Assembly (NCBI RefSeq): GCF_018812025.1
Contig: NC_063054.1
Location: 35,484,396-35,548,395, forward strand
DNA: 64,000 nucleotides
Direction of reading: 5' to 3'
Source of the DNA: Megalobrama amblycephala
Taxonomy: Eukaryota; Chordata; Actinopteri; Cypriniformes; Xenocyprididae
Position numbers and translations under genes: made by a program. The notes under the pieces are model-generated. The model had not been told where the DNA came from. It saw only the letters and a program-made list of their open reading frames with translations, and did no database searches. Positions 1 to 11,257 of the stretch are shown here, piece after piece (within the stretch, counting starts at the first letter, position 1; every line of letters starts with the position of its first letter).

Positions 1-1522
1 CTGTGCTGCGTATCTACTTTGCTGCACTTCAAAAGGATGAGGATTTGCACTGGAATTGATATGGAAAAAACCGATGGCATCATTCGAATAACTGTGTATC
101 AAGGGCAGAGGAAGTCTCTGGAGCTGAAATTCAGTTATGGTAATGGCCGTTTTGTTTCTGACATGCGCTGTAAGTGGTAGACCAATCACAACAGACTGAA
201 CCATCGGACCAATCAGAGCAGGCTCACGGAAAGGAGGGGTTTAGAGAGACTGAATCTTCGAACTAAAAGTTTTCAGACTCTTTGAGAAATTAGGTGATGT
301 GCAATGTATATTATAAAAAAATTAAGTGTTTTTTGACCTTGGGTGCATGTAAAACTATTGCAGGAGATCTCTAAAACACATAAAAATTTACTTGACTTAA
401 CAATATTTTCAAGCATGGACTAGGTGACATCAGCCGAAAAGGTTGTTTCAAAGGTGAAGTTAACATATTTTTATAAATGCATTAAGAAAATAAACAAGGT
501 CATGTTTGATTTCACATTGACATTATCATCCATCAATGACGAAAATAAGCAGGAAATCAATCAAATGTTTGGCAGCTGCTGGGACGTCCTACAGCGTGAC
601 GCTGTCTGCTAACTTTATGATGAACAATAAAAGTCTCTTTGGTTCAGTATGATGAGGGCTGGTGTGAGTTTTACTGCTGTCTGTGAGTTAATAGATGCCA
701 AACACACTCGTGCACACATATGAATCAGTGCAGGCACACACACATTAGTGGTTTAATTAGAGTGATTGGCGACACTCTTTGACAGCTGCTGATGCCTTTA
801 ATCAACAGGTGAGAAACTCTATAAACCTGCAGGTGTTTCAAACCCAAGCACACACACTCTTTCTTCACTCATTCTCTTTAAATGAGGAAATATACTCTGA
901 AGTATGTGAATGCATATGCGTCTAGCCACGCAAGCTCAATCTCATGCATCCAAAATGTGTTGAAACACAAATTGCCTTCATTCAAATGCATTAATTGTGC
1001 TTGAGTACTTGTGTGAAGGCTCTGGCCTATATCCAAACATATTGCACCAGACCTACATGGACGTTGCAAGATCGAGGAGATGAAATGGATCAAATAGTTT
1101 GGCAAAGCAACTGTACATTAAAGAGGATAGTGAGGCCTGAGGCGAAGGAGTGTGTTCAACATTCATCTACTGAATAAACACTCCAATTCCCACAAGACTT
1201 CTGAGCTTTTAGAGAAAGACATGGCTGTGATGATTTTATTAGACATCTGTAGACATTTTTGTTGCCTTTTTGCTCGTACTTTCAGAGCTTAGTTTGTTAC
1301 TAATGATAATGCACAACCTGTGCATTGATATGATAAATATGTGTTTACATAGTATAGAATAGTACCTGCATAATAGTATATGCAGTGCAATGTAAAAATG
1401 AAAACCACTAACAAGCAAATATCTCCTGTGAGAATTTTTCACATTGGAGAGTAACACATTTTGGAAATATGGAAAATATTTAGTGGCCAAAACATCTGAA
1501 ACAAACAAACAAACAAAAAACT
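1..1522. other. no gene seen; repeat fragment
   Basis: No convincing exon is visible. Bases about 180-290 (CCAATCAGAGCA...GGAGGGGTTTA) resemble 58,590-58,680, so they belong to a dispersed repeat. Short frames at 424-612 and 995-1,177 have no recognisable similarity. If dnmt3a continues leftwards this is its intron. Confidence 0.5.
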
Positions 1523-4500
1523 TCTTGTTTGGTCTAGATTCTGGATTGTTTGGTCTAGATTCTGGATTGTTTTGTCTATATTCTGGCTTGTTTTGTCTAG
1601 ATTCTGGCTTGTTTTGTCTAGATTCAAGCTTGTTTTGTCTATATTCCGGCTTGTTTTGTCTATATTCTGGCTTGTTTTGTCTAGATTCTAGCTTGTTTTG
1701 TCTAGATTCCAGCTTGTTTTGTCTAGATTCTGGCTTGTTTTGTCTAGATTCCAGCTTGTTTTGTCTATATTCTGGCTTGTTTTGTCTAGATTCCAGCTTA
1801 TTGGCTTGTTTTGTCTATATTCTGGCTTGTTTTGTCTATATTCTGGCTTGTTTTGTCTAGATTCCAGCTTATTGGCTTGTTTTGTCTATATTCTGGCTTG
1901 TTTTGTCTATATTCTGGCTTGTTTTGTCTAGATTCCAGCTTATTGGCTTGTTTTGTCTGGATTCTGGCTTGTTTTTTCCTTTCTTATTTTGTCTAGATTC
2001 CGGCTTGTTTTGTCTAGATTCCGGCTTGTTTTGTCAAGATTCTGGCTTGTTTTGTCTGGATTCTGCCTTGTTTTGTCCTATCTTATTTTGACTAGATCCC
2101 GGCTTGTTTTGTCAAGATTCTGGCTTGTTTTGTCTATATTCTGGCTTGTTTTGTCTGGATTCTGGCTTGTTTTTTCCTGTCTTATTTTGTCTAGATTCCG
2201 GCTTGTTTTGTCAAGATTCTGGCTTGTTTTGTCTGGATTCTGCCTTGTTTTGTCCTATCTTATTTTGACTAGATCCCGGCTTGTTTTGTCAAGATTCTAG
2301 CTTGTTTTGTCTAGATTCCAGCTTATTGGCTTGTTTTGTCTGGATTCTGGCTTGTTTTGTCCTGTCTTATTTTGTCTAGATTCCGGCTTGTTTTGTTTAT
2401 ATTCTGGCTTGTTTTGTCTAGATTCTAGCTTGTTTTGTCTAGATTCCAGCTTATTGGCTTGTTTCGTCTAGATTCTGGCTTGTTTTGTCTAGATTTCAGC
2501 TTAGTGGCTTGTTTTGTCTGGATTCTGGCTTGTTTTGTCTAGATTCTAGCTTGTTTTGTCTATATTCTGGCTTGTTTTGTCTATATTCTAGCTTGTTTTG
2601 TCTAGATTCCAGCTTATTGGCTTGTTTTGTCTGTATTCTGGCTTGTTTGTCTATATTCGGGCTTGTTTTGTCTAGATTCTAGCTTGTTTTGTCTAGATTC
2701 CAGCTTATTGGCTTGTTTTGTCTGGATTCTGGCTTGTTTTGTCTAGATTCTGGCTTGTTTTGTCTAGATTCCAGCTTATTGGCTTGTTTTGTCTAGATTC
2801 TGGCTTGTTTTGTCTAGATTCCAGCTTATTGGCTTGTTTTGTCTAGATTCTGGCTTGTTTTGTCTAGATTTCAGCTTATTGGCTTATTTTGTCTAGATTC
2901 CAGCTTGTTTTGTCTATATTCTGGCTTGTTTTGTCTAGATTCTGGTTTGTTTTGTCTTGATTCTAGCTTGTTTTGTCTTGATTCTAGCTTGTTTTGTCTA
3001 GATTCCAGCTTATTGGCTTGTTTTGTCTGGATTCTGGTTTGTTTTGTCTAGATTCTGGCTTGTTTTGTCTAGATTCTAGCTTCTTTTGTCTAGATTCTGG
3101 CTTGTTTTGTCTAGATTCCAGCTTGTTTTGTCTAGATTCCAGCTTGTTTTGTCTATATTCTGGCTTGTTTTGTCCTGTCTTATTTTGTCTATATTCTGGC
3201 TTGTTTTGTCCTGTCTTATTTTGTCTAGATTCCGGCTTGTTTTGTCAAGTCTTATTTTGTCTAGATTCTGGCTTGTTTTGTCTAGATTCCGGCTTGTTTT
3301 GTCTATATTCTGGCTTGTCTTGTCCTGTCTTATTTTGTCTAGATTCTGGCTTGTTTTGTCAAGTCTTATTTTGTCTAGATTCCGGCTTGTTTTGTCTAGA
3401 TTCCGGCTTGTTTTGTCAAGTCTTATTTTGTCTAGATTCTGGCTTCTTTTGTCTAGATTCTGGCTTGTTTTGTCTAGATTCTGGCTTGTTTTGTCCTGTC
3501 TTATTTTGTCTAGATTCTGGCTTGTTTTGTCCTGTCTTATTTTGTCTAGATTCCGGCTTGTTTTGTCTAGATTCCAGCTTGTTTTGTCCTGTCTTATTTT
3601 GCCTAGATTCTGGCTTGTTTTGTCCTGTCTTATTTTGTCTAGATTCTGGCTTGTTTTTTCCTGTCTTATTTTGTCTAGATTCTGGCTTGTTTTGTCCTGT
3701 CTTATTTTGTCTAGATTCTGGCTTGTTTTGTCCTGTCTTATTTTGTCTAGATTCTGGCTTGTTTTGTCCTGTCTTATTTTGTCAAGATTCTGGCATGTTT
3801 TGTCTAGATTCCAGCTTGTTTTGTCCTGTCTTATTTTGTCAAGATTCTGTCTTATTTTGTCTAGATTTTGGCTTGTTTGTCCTGTCTTATTTTGTCTAGA
3901 TTCCAGCTTGTTTTGTCCTGTCTTATTTTGTCTATATTCTGGCTTGTTTTGTCCTGTCTTATTTTGTCTAGATTCTGGCTTGTTTTGTCCTCTCTTATTT
4001 TGTCTAGATTCTGGCTTGTTTTGTCCTGTCTTATTTTGTCAAGATTCTGGCATGTTTTGTCTAGATTCCAGGTTGTTTTGTCCTGTCTTATTTTGTCAAG
4101 ATTCTGTCTTATTTTGTCTAGATTTTGGCTTGTTTGTCCTGTCTTATTTTGTCTAGATTCCAGCTTGTTTTGTCCTGTCTTATTTTGTCTAGATTCTGGC
4201 TTGTTTTGTCCTGTCTTATTTTGTCTAGATTCTGGCTTGTTTTGTCCTCTCTTATTTTGTCTAGATTCTGGCTTGTTTTGTCCTGTCTTATTTTGTCAAG
4301 ATTCTGGCATGTTTTGTCTATATTCTAGCTTGTTTTGTCTAGATTCCAGCTTATTGGCTTGTTTTGTCTGTATTGTGGCTTGTTTGTCTATATTCTGGCT
4401 TGTTTTGTCTAGATTCTAGCTTGTTTTGTCTAGATTCCAGCTTATTGGCTTGTTTTGTCTGGATTCTGGCTTGTTTTGTCTAGATTCTGGCTTGTTTTGT

Positions 4501-5972
4501 CTAGATTCTGGCTTGTTTTGTCTAGATTCCAGCTCATTGGCTTGTTTTGTCTAGATTCTGGCTTGTTTTGTCTAGATTTCAGCTTATTGGCTTATTTTGT
4601 CTAGATTCCAGCTTGTTTTGTCTATATTCTGGCTTGTTTTGTCTAGATTCTGGTTTGTTTTGTCTTGATTCTAGCTTGTTTTGTCTATATTCCAGCTTAT
4701 TGGCTTGTTTTGTCTGGATTCTGGCTTGTTTTGTCTAGATTCTGGCTTGTTTTGTCTAGATTCTGGCTTGTTTTGTCTAGATTCTAGCTTCTTTTGTCTA
4801 GATTCTGGCTTGTTTTGTCTAGATTCCAGCTTGTTTTGTCTAGATTCCAGCTTGTTTTGTCTATATTCTGGCTTGTTTTGTCCTGTCTTATTTTGTCTAG
4901 ATTCCGGCTTGTTTTGTCTAAATTCCGGCTTGTTTTGTCAAGTCTTATTTTGTCTAGATTCTGGCTTGTTTTGTCTAGATTCCGGCTTGTTTTGTCTATA
5001 TTCTGGCTTGTTTTGTCCTGTCTTATTTTGTCTAGATTCCGGCTTGTTTTGTCTAGATTCCGGCTTGTTTTGTCAAGTCTTATTTTGTCTATATTCTGGC
5101 TTGTTTTGTCTATATTCTGGCTTGTTTTGTCTAGATTCCGGCTTGTTTTGTCTATATTCTGGCTTGTTTTGTCCTGTCTTATTTTGTCTAGATTCTGGCT
5201 TGTTTTGTCCTGTCTTATTTTGTCTAGATTCCGGCTTGTTTTGTCTAGATTCCAGCTTGTTTTGTCCTGTCTTATTTTGTCTAGATTCTGGCTTGTTTTG
5301 TCAAGATTCTGGCATGTTTTGTCTAGATTCCGGCTTGTTTTGTCCTGTCTTATTTTGTCAAGATTCTGTCTTATTTTGTCTAGATTTTGGCTTGTTTGTC
5401 CTGTCTTATTTTGTCTAGATTCCAGCTTGTTTTGTCCTGTCTTATTTTGTCTAGATTCTGGCTTGTTTTGTCCTGTCTTATTTTGTCTAGATTCTGGCTT
5501 GTTTTGTCCTGTCTTATTTTGTCTAGATTCTGTCTTATTTTGTCCTGTCTTATTTTGTCTAGATTCTGGCTTGTTTTGTCTAGATTCCGTCTTGTTTTGT
5601 CCTGTCTTATTTTGTCTGGATTCTGGCTTGTTTTGTCTAGTTTCCGGCTTGTTTTGTCCTGTCTTATTTTGTCTAGATTCTGGCTTGTTTTGTTTAGATT
5701 CCGGCTTGTTTTGTCCTGTCTTATTTTGTGTAGATTCTGGCTTGTTTTGTCCTGTCTTATTTTGTCTAGATTCTGGCTTGTTTTGTCCTGTCTTATTTTG
5801 TCTAGATTCCGGCTTGTTTTGTCCTGTCTTATTTTGTCAAGATTCTGGCTTGTTTTGTCTAGATTCCAGCTTGTTTTGTCCTGTCTTATTTTGTCTAGAT
5901 TCTGGCTTGTTTTGTCCTGTCTTATTTTGTCTAGATTCTGGCTTGTTTTGTCCTGTCTTATTTTGTCTAGAT
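1523..5972. repeat. 4.4-kb minisatellite, 21-bp and 15-bp units
   Basis: This is a tandem array of a 21-bp unit with core CTAGATTCTGGCTTG plus a 15-bp unit with core GTCCTGTCTTA. From about 3,160 on the two often alternate to give a 36-bp composite. A third variant carries ATTCCAGCTTATTGGCTTG. Both units are multiples of three and lack stops in two frames, so the array produces open frames of up to 411 codons (LDSGLFC and SRFWLVL repeats) that are not genes. The plus strand is strongly T-rich and the XbaI site TCTAGA recurs. Internal copies show higher-order duplications: bases near 2,631 recur near 4,369, and those near 3,793 recur near 4,049 and 5,311. Confidence 0.97.
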
Positions 5973-7000
5973 AAAAGACACAAACTCACACACTTTCAGT
6001 GTCTGCCGTCACAATATATGAAGACATGAACAAATAAATTTCATATCCAGAGCTGCTTTAAGAGTCACTACACAAGTTTTTTACCATTTCATTTGCGAAA
6101 AACTATCATCAAATACACGCTGAAACTAAAACTGAAAGATCTTCACGATAAACTGTCAAAATAAAAGTTCACAGTATGTATGAGTTGCAGTCTGAACACA
6201 TTTTTCTGCACCCTTTTGATTAACAGGATATAATCGGCCCTAATCATCAGCCGAAAAATCCTTACATTTATATATCCTTACATATGTAATTATAAGTAGG
6301 CCTACTTTTTTACTTTATAGACAGCGGGAGATCTAATGAGCTGCATTCACGTACGGATCTCTTTTGAAATATAATAAGTAATGTGGTTTGTCCTGTCCAT
6401 TTAATTCCTTAAGCCAAAATTGACTGTGTTTACATTCATTTTGTGTCATAAAACCATTTTGAGATGCAAGTACATTAAACCACTTATACGGAGTCGCACA
6501 CAGCCGCATGCGCGAGCAGTTTTCACAAACAAAGCGTCAGAATTTAAAATCGAAAGCAGCCTTCTGTAAGTGAGTTTCATATTTTAAATATATAAGTCCA
6601 CTGCATTCCAAACTACATAAATGATGCCTTCGTAGAGCATTTGTAAGGAAAATACCGATGGGTGAGACCGCGCACAGCAACATTAAACAAAGCGTGTGTC
6701 TCTCACAGCGCATCCTGTGCAGCCCACGAATACCGTTGTAATTCGCTTCAACCGTTCCGAACTTTATGAAAGATTATTTTACGGAAGGTTCGAGTGGCGT
6801 ATCTGCATGTGGAATTGGAAGCAAGCAGAATCTGGGTGTTTCTAAAGCACACGCATTGTCATCGCGCATCTAAATAAAAACTAAGCTCAGAATCGATTCT
6901 GAGATCCAGAATCATTGGAGAGAGAATCGTGATGCATCGCTTTTCTCTCCAACCCCTAATAATATATGTATGTATAATATATACATACATACATACATAT
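5973..7000. other. no gene seen
   Basis: This is single-copy-looking AT-rich DNA with some CpG (for example 6,650-6,760). No splice-bounded coding frame was recognised on either strand. Confidence 0.4.
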
Positions 7001-7004
7001 ATCC

Positions 7005-7006
7005 CC

Positions 7007-7088
<82 letters not shown>
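7005..7088. repeat. (AAT)n followed by (AT)n microsatellite
   Basis: An (AAT)n run passes directly into an (AT)n run. Frames through it (YIYI, IIII) are artefacts. Confidence 0.98.
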
Positions 7089-7094
<6 letters not shown>

Positions 7095-7435
7095 CATATA
7101 CACAGAGAGAAAGAGATCATTTAGTAAAAACAATCTAGAAAGCATGGCTTACTTTTTTAACTAGATTTTTAGTGCATTTCACTAACAATTTGATTATAAT
7201 TTTCAACTCAGGCTGTTTGATTACAATGATGCTTCTGCCTGATAAATTCACCCCTTTAAAAGCTCCATTTCAGAGCAAATACATAAATAATCAATACTAA
7301 TTTTATTTTTGCTGGCTCTGTTCTGCTTCAATTCCATTCAATTCCTCCCCCATACATCACATTGCGGAAGTAAAAATGGCTGCGAACAACATTTAACATT
7401 GACTTTAAGCATGCGCCTATACTTCAAAAGACTCT

Positions 7436-8080
7436 TAAAGGGACAGTTCACCAAAAAATCTTGTCATCATGTTGTTTCACACTTGTATGACTTTTTTTTT
7501 CCATGACATAATGTTCATCTAAAACAATTAGGAAGACATTGATACAAACTTACCATCATCAGAGACCTACAGGCTAGAGCACCTCGTCTTTCTCTCACTC
7601 TCTCACACTTCAGACTTCAGATCATGTGACTACGTCTGCAGCAGCCACAATTTCCTGTTCCTGTCAATGTGCTCGAGTAAACCTGACCTGTCTCTACGTT
7701 CTCAGTACTGCATGGCGGCTGCAAGCGTTGCAGGTTCAGTCACAGGTACATACGACACGGTGGATGATAGCGATAGAGGGACTGTCCCTGACATTACTAA
7801 ACTATGCTATGAGTATGTGTTTGGTTTTCGGTTTAACTTCGGAAATTAGCATCATCAACTGAATTAATTTAGTTAAAATTTAGCTGATTATTATAGTCAA
7901 AAATCCTTGATGTGTGTCTCTGGTCGCCTCTCAACAACAGTAATCATTAAAATACTTCAGATAAAGGCAAGCCTTTCCATTAAAGCAATAGTTCAGCCAA
8001 GAAATGGAATGCAATTTACCGTCAGGTCATTGCATACCTATATGACTTGCTTTTTTCCGTGACAGACAAAGGAGTTTAAA
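7436..8080. repeat. fragments of GTTCACC-type MITEs
   Basis: Bases 7,436-7,520 (AAAGGGACAGTTCACC, then TTGTCATCATGTTG) and 7,981-8,070 (GCAATAGTTCAGCC) look like decayed left arms of the foldback family seen complete at 10,656 and 18,068. The DNA between has no recognised gene. Confidence 0.5.
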
Positions 8081-8257
8081 AGATGGCGTAGGAGTGTGCG
8101 ATATAACCAAATTCTTATTTCAGGATATGACAAATCTTATTTCATGGTAACGATATATATCACAATACAGATACTTTGGGTTATTTTATATCATTTCTGT
8201 TTTAAATTACAAACAACAGGACAAATACTATATAACAAAAATATGAATTAAACTAAT

Positions 8258-9215
8258 TAAAGGGGTGGTTCATTGCGATTTCACTTTCTTAACTTTAGTT
8301 AGTGTGTAATGTTGCTGTTTGAGCATAAACAACATCTGCAAAGTTACGACTCTCAAAGTTCAATGCAAAGGGAGATCTTTTCTTTTAACGAATTCTCTGT
8401 TTAAGGACTACAACAAACGGCTGGTAGGGACTACAACAAGCTTCCTCCCAGGTAAGTGACATCACTAACCCTAGAATTTACACAAACCCCGCCCCCGAGA
8501 ACACACAACAAAGGAGGTGAGGCCATGTTACTGCATTACAGTATGTAACACAAAGGCAATAGCATGTCATAAAAGCAAGATGCCAACATAAGTTATAACT
8601 GTAATTAAACTAAACTATACCTGTTCTATCTTCATGCAGCATATATTCTCTGGCTCTGTAGGATCTTATAACAGTTCCCACATGAGCGATTTATAGATTA
8701 TCATGACAGAATATGCTAATCAATGACTTTAAGATAGTTAACTCCACATCAGTTACATAAATTCATCAACTAACCGTTCAGAAGCGTCCTGTTGCATTCA
8801 AAATGTTGTCACTTCTTCTTGAGTCTCTCTATCATTGTACTAAAAACTTATGTATCATTACATAAACTTAATGTCTAATTAATGTCTAATTGACTTGCTG
8901 ACATCTTGAAAGTGATGTCAAATGACGCGTCTCGCTGAGGTCGGGGTTGATCGATGTACCCCGACGTCAGAGGTCGAATGTCCCACTTTGAGTGGTGTTC
9001 CAGACGTTATTTCCTAAGAGGTAGGAAAAATCCATTTTCCCATCTGTCTGGAACGCAGCATTTCACAAGCTCCTGAAACTCCACCCCCTTCTGAGCAGCA
9101 GCAGCTCATTTGCATTTAAAGGGACACACAAAAACTTCACATACACACTCTGGGGAGATTAGAGACTTATTTTACACCTTATAAAAGTGGCATTATATGA
9201 TAAACTCATTATATG
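8258..9215. mobile_element. nested dispersed repeat inside the hAT element
   Basis: It begins AAAGGGGTGGTTCATTGCG and ends near TTTAAAGGGACACAC. A related piece (TAGTGTGTAATGTTGCTG) recurs at 58,284-58,320, showing it is interspersed. It includes CCCCGCCCCCGAGAACAC, a recognised stretch of a common cyprinid repeat. No coding frame. Confidence 0.55.
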
Positions 9216-9231
9216 AGTTTTTCATGTACAA

Positions 9232-9562
9232 TAGGTTTATTTAAAGTATTAGATGAGCATTTGTGGTTAAAAAGTATATAATTATTTATTTATTTATTTT
9301 TTAAATGACCGATCGTTTCGCTAGATAAGACCCTTATTCCTCGTCTGGGATCATGTAGAGCTCTTTGAAGCTGCATTGGAACTGACATTTGGACCTTCAA
9401 CCCGTTGAACCTTGTTGAAGTCCACTATATGGAGAAAAATCCTGGAATGTTTTCCTCAAAAACCTTCATTTCTTTTTGACTGAAGAAAGAAAGACATAAA
9501 CATCTTGGATGTCATGGGGGTGAGTAAATTATCAGGAAAACTTCATTAAGAAGTGAACTAAT
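9232..9562. mobile_element. right half of a GGATTAGTTCACTT foldback MITE
   Basis: It matches the right arms of the complete copies at 46,557-47,357 and 61,132-61,978, from GAGCATTTGTGGTTAAAAAG to GAAGTGAACTAATCCTTTAA. The left arm is missing, so this is a truncated copy inside the larger hAT element. Confidence 0.75.
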
Positions 9563-10211
9563 CCTTTAACATGTAGTTAGAATTAGTACAGAAATGTAAT
9601 AATCAAATGTAATAGTTTTCACTGTATGAATTAAATATAAATGTTTTCTTATTAAAGCTAAAAAAAAAGTTATTCAGTCAAGAGCAGTATGTTATTTTCT
9701 CTTTTGTTTGATTCACATTAATGACAAAGAGCAGAAGCAGGTATATAAGGCTGCTGTCACTTTAAGACCGCACTGAGCTCCTTTTCAGGATATTTTGCAC
9801 TTACAACTCTTTTTAACATTAAAATCATCCTGCTCTTTATATTCTCATTCATGCATTTCATCACACTGAAATGTCAATAGTGATATATATTTACACACTG
9901 CGATATACACAATATAGCAAAATCTCTAACGTTTAGACATTTTATACCACGGTAACGATATATATCGTCATACGGCCCAGCCCTAAGATGGTGCATTTTA
10001 AATGAAAATGAATGGGGACAGATGCTGGCGAGATACAAAAACACACCACTGAAGCAGTTCACACAACTCAAATTTCCATACAATGGCAATTCACAGTGAC
10101 AGCAAATTTTAAGCATCAAAAAGGACATAAAAAAATCATCATAAAGCAGCATAAGATTATTCAAACTGGCTCATGCACTAGATGTGGTCACTATGAATTG
10201 CCATTGCACAA

Positions 10212-10490
10212 CCTACCGTTTTAAAAGTTTGAGGTTGTAAAGATTTTTGTTATGTTTTTGAAAGAAGTCTCACCAGGGCTGCATTTATTTGATCAAAAAT
10301 ACAGCAAAAACAGCAAAATTGTGATATATTAATACAATTTCTATTTTCTATTTAAATGTATTGTAAAATGTTATTTATTCCTGTGATCAAAGCAGAATTT
10401 TCAGCATCATTACTCCAGTCTTCAGTGTCACATGATCCTTCAGAAATCATTCTAATATGAATCAGCTCAGGAAACAATTCAAGATCTGAC
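10212..10490. mobile_element. partial ACCGTTCAAAAGTTT-family repeat
   Basis: It contains CTACCGTTTTAAAAGTTTG, the GCTGCATTTATTTGATC block and the TTCAGTGTCACATGATCCTT block that are shared with seven other places in the window. Confidence 0.75.
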
Positions 10491-10655
10491 AGCAGCTATA
10501 TCGCAAAATGTACGAATTTCATAATGCTCTGTAAATTATGGCTTTAAATGGATGTTTTCAAAACACTCAACATGCAATAATGAGGGGGCGTTAATACTTT
10601 TTTCTATGCAATGATGTTAGCCAATCATAACAGTGACCCTTTACTGACAAGATAT

Positions 10656-10916
10656 AAGGTATAGTTCACCTAAAAATGAAAATTCTGTCATCATTTACTC
10701 ACTCTCAAGTTGTTCCAAACCAGTAACCAAACAGTTGATGGGCCTCATTTCCATACTATGGAAGTCAATGGGGTTCATTAACTGTTTGGTTACCGACATT
10801 CTTCAAAATAACTTCCTCTGTGTTCAGGAGAAGAAAGAAATTCATACAGGTTTGGAACAACTTGATGGTGAGTAAATGATGACAGAATTTTCATTTTCGG
10901 GTGAACTATGCCTTTA
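10656..10916. mobile_element. 260-bp near-perfect hairpin MITE
   Basis: The left arm AAGGTATAGTTCACCTAAAA is answered by GGTGAACTATGCCTTTAAA, and complementarity continues to the centre, where GTAACCAAACAGTT pairs with AACTGTTTGGTTAC. It belongs to the AGTTCACCCAAAAATGAAAA family. Confidence 0.85.
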
Positions 10917-11149
10917 AATCAACAAATCATGCACACAGACACACAGGACTGAAGCTGGCATCTCATGCAGTATTTGATCAGCTGCTGATTTTTTAATCAC
11001 GGCTCACAGACATTCAGATCAGCTCTTTGAATTACTGCCATACAGAAGACAAGGCAATGAACATGCTAAGCAAATCTATTATTAGTCCACAGAACACACA
11101 TTGTGTTAATGTGTGTGCAGTAGCTGTGCATATGTGCACATGTACTCAC

Positions 11150-11257
11150 TCCTGGTGCTTTGCGTTTTCGAGCGGGTCGTCCGACTCTTCGTGTTGGTGT
11201 GTCCGTCACTCTCTCTTCATGTGTGACCTCACACACTTCCTGTTCCGCCTCTGGACT
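11150..11257 (-). CDS. dnmt3a: dnmt3a exon 3 (N-terminal basic motif)
   Basis: DNMT3A is a de novo DNA cytosine methyltransferase acting in the nucleus. This 108-bp exon encodes SPEAEQEVCEVTHEERVTDT and PTRRVGRPARKRKAPG between a TTTTAG acceptor and a GTGAGT donor, phase 0 at both ends. Human DNMT3A exon 3 is 35 codons, phase 0-0, and ends RKVGRPGRKRKHPP; length, phase, acidic start and the VGRPxRKRK motif (an AT-hook-like basic patch) all agree. PWWP, ADD and catalytic exons are not seen in this window and would lie left of base 1. Confidence 0.8.

Larger units (their letters stand above)
8089..9985. mobile_element. 1.9-kb hAT-type non-autonomous transposon carrying insertions
   Basis: The element starts TAGGAGTGTGCGATAT and ends GCCCAGCCCTA. 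It is flanked by 8-bp target duplications AGATGGCG (8,081-8,088) and AGATGGTG (9,986-9,993), seven of eight matching; 8-bp duplications and this TAGGGCTGGGC-like end fit the hAT superfamily. Inner arms share GGTAACGATATATATC in opposite orientation (8,145 and 9,950 regions). At least two other repeats lie inside: one from about 8,258 (GGGGTGGTTCATTGCG) to about 9,215, and a half foldback at 9,232-9,562. No transposase frame is present. Confidence 0.75.

Noticed and set aside
1523..5972. CRISPR-like array
   Set aside because: Units are directly abutting repeats with no unique spacers, in a vertebrate genome.
1444..6029. Many overlapping open frames of 60-411 codons with LDSGLFC/SRFWLVL repeats
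   Set aside because: They are translations of a tandem repeat whose unit lengths are multiples of three. Several frames are open at once and there are no splice or start signals.
6912..7164. Isoleucine/tyrosine-rich frames on both strands
   Set aside because: Translations of the (AAT)n and (AT)n microsatellite. The same applies near 27.0 and 29.3 kb.
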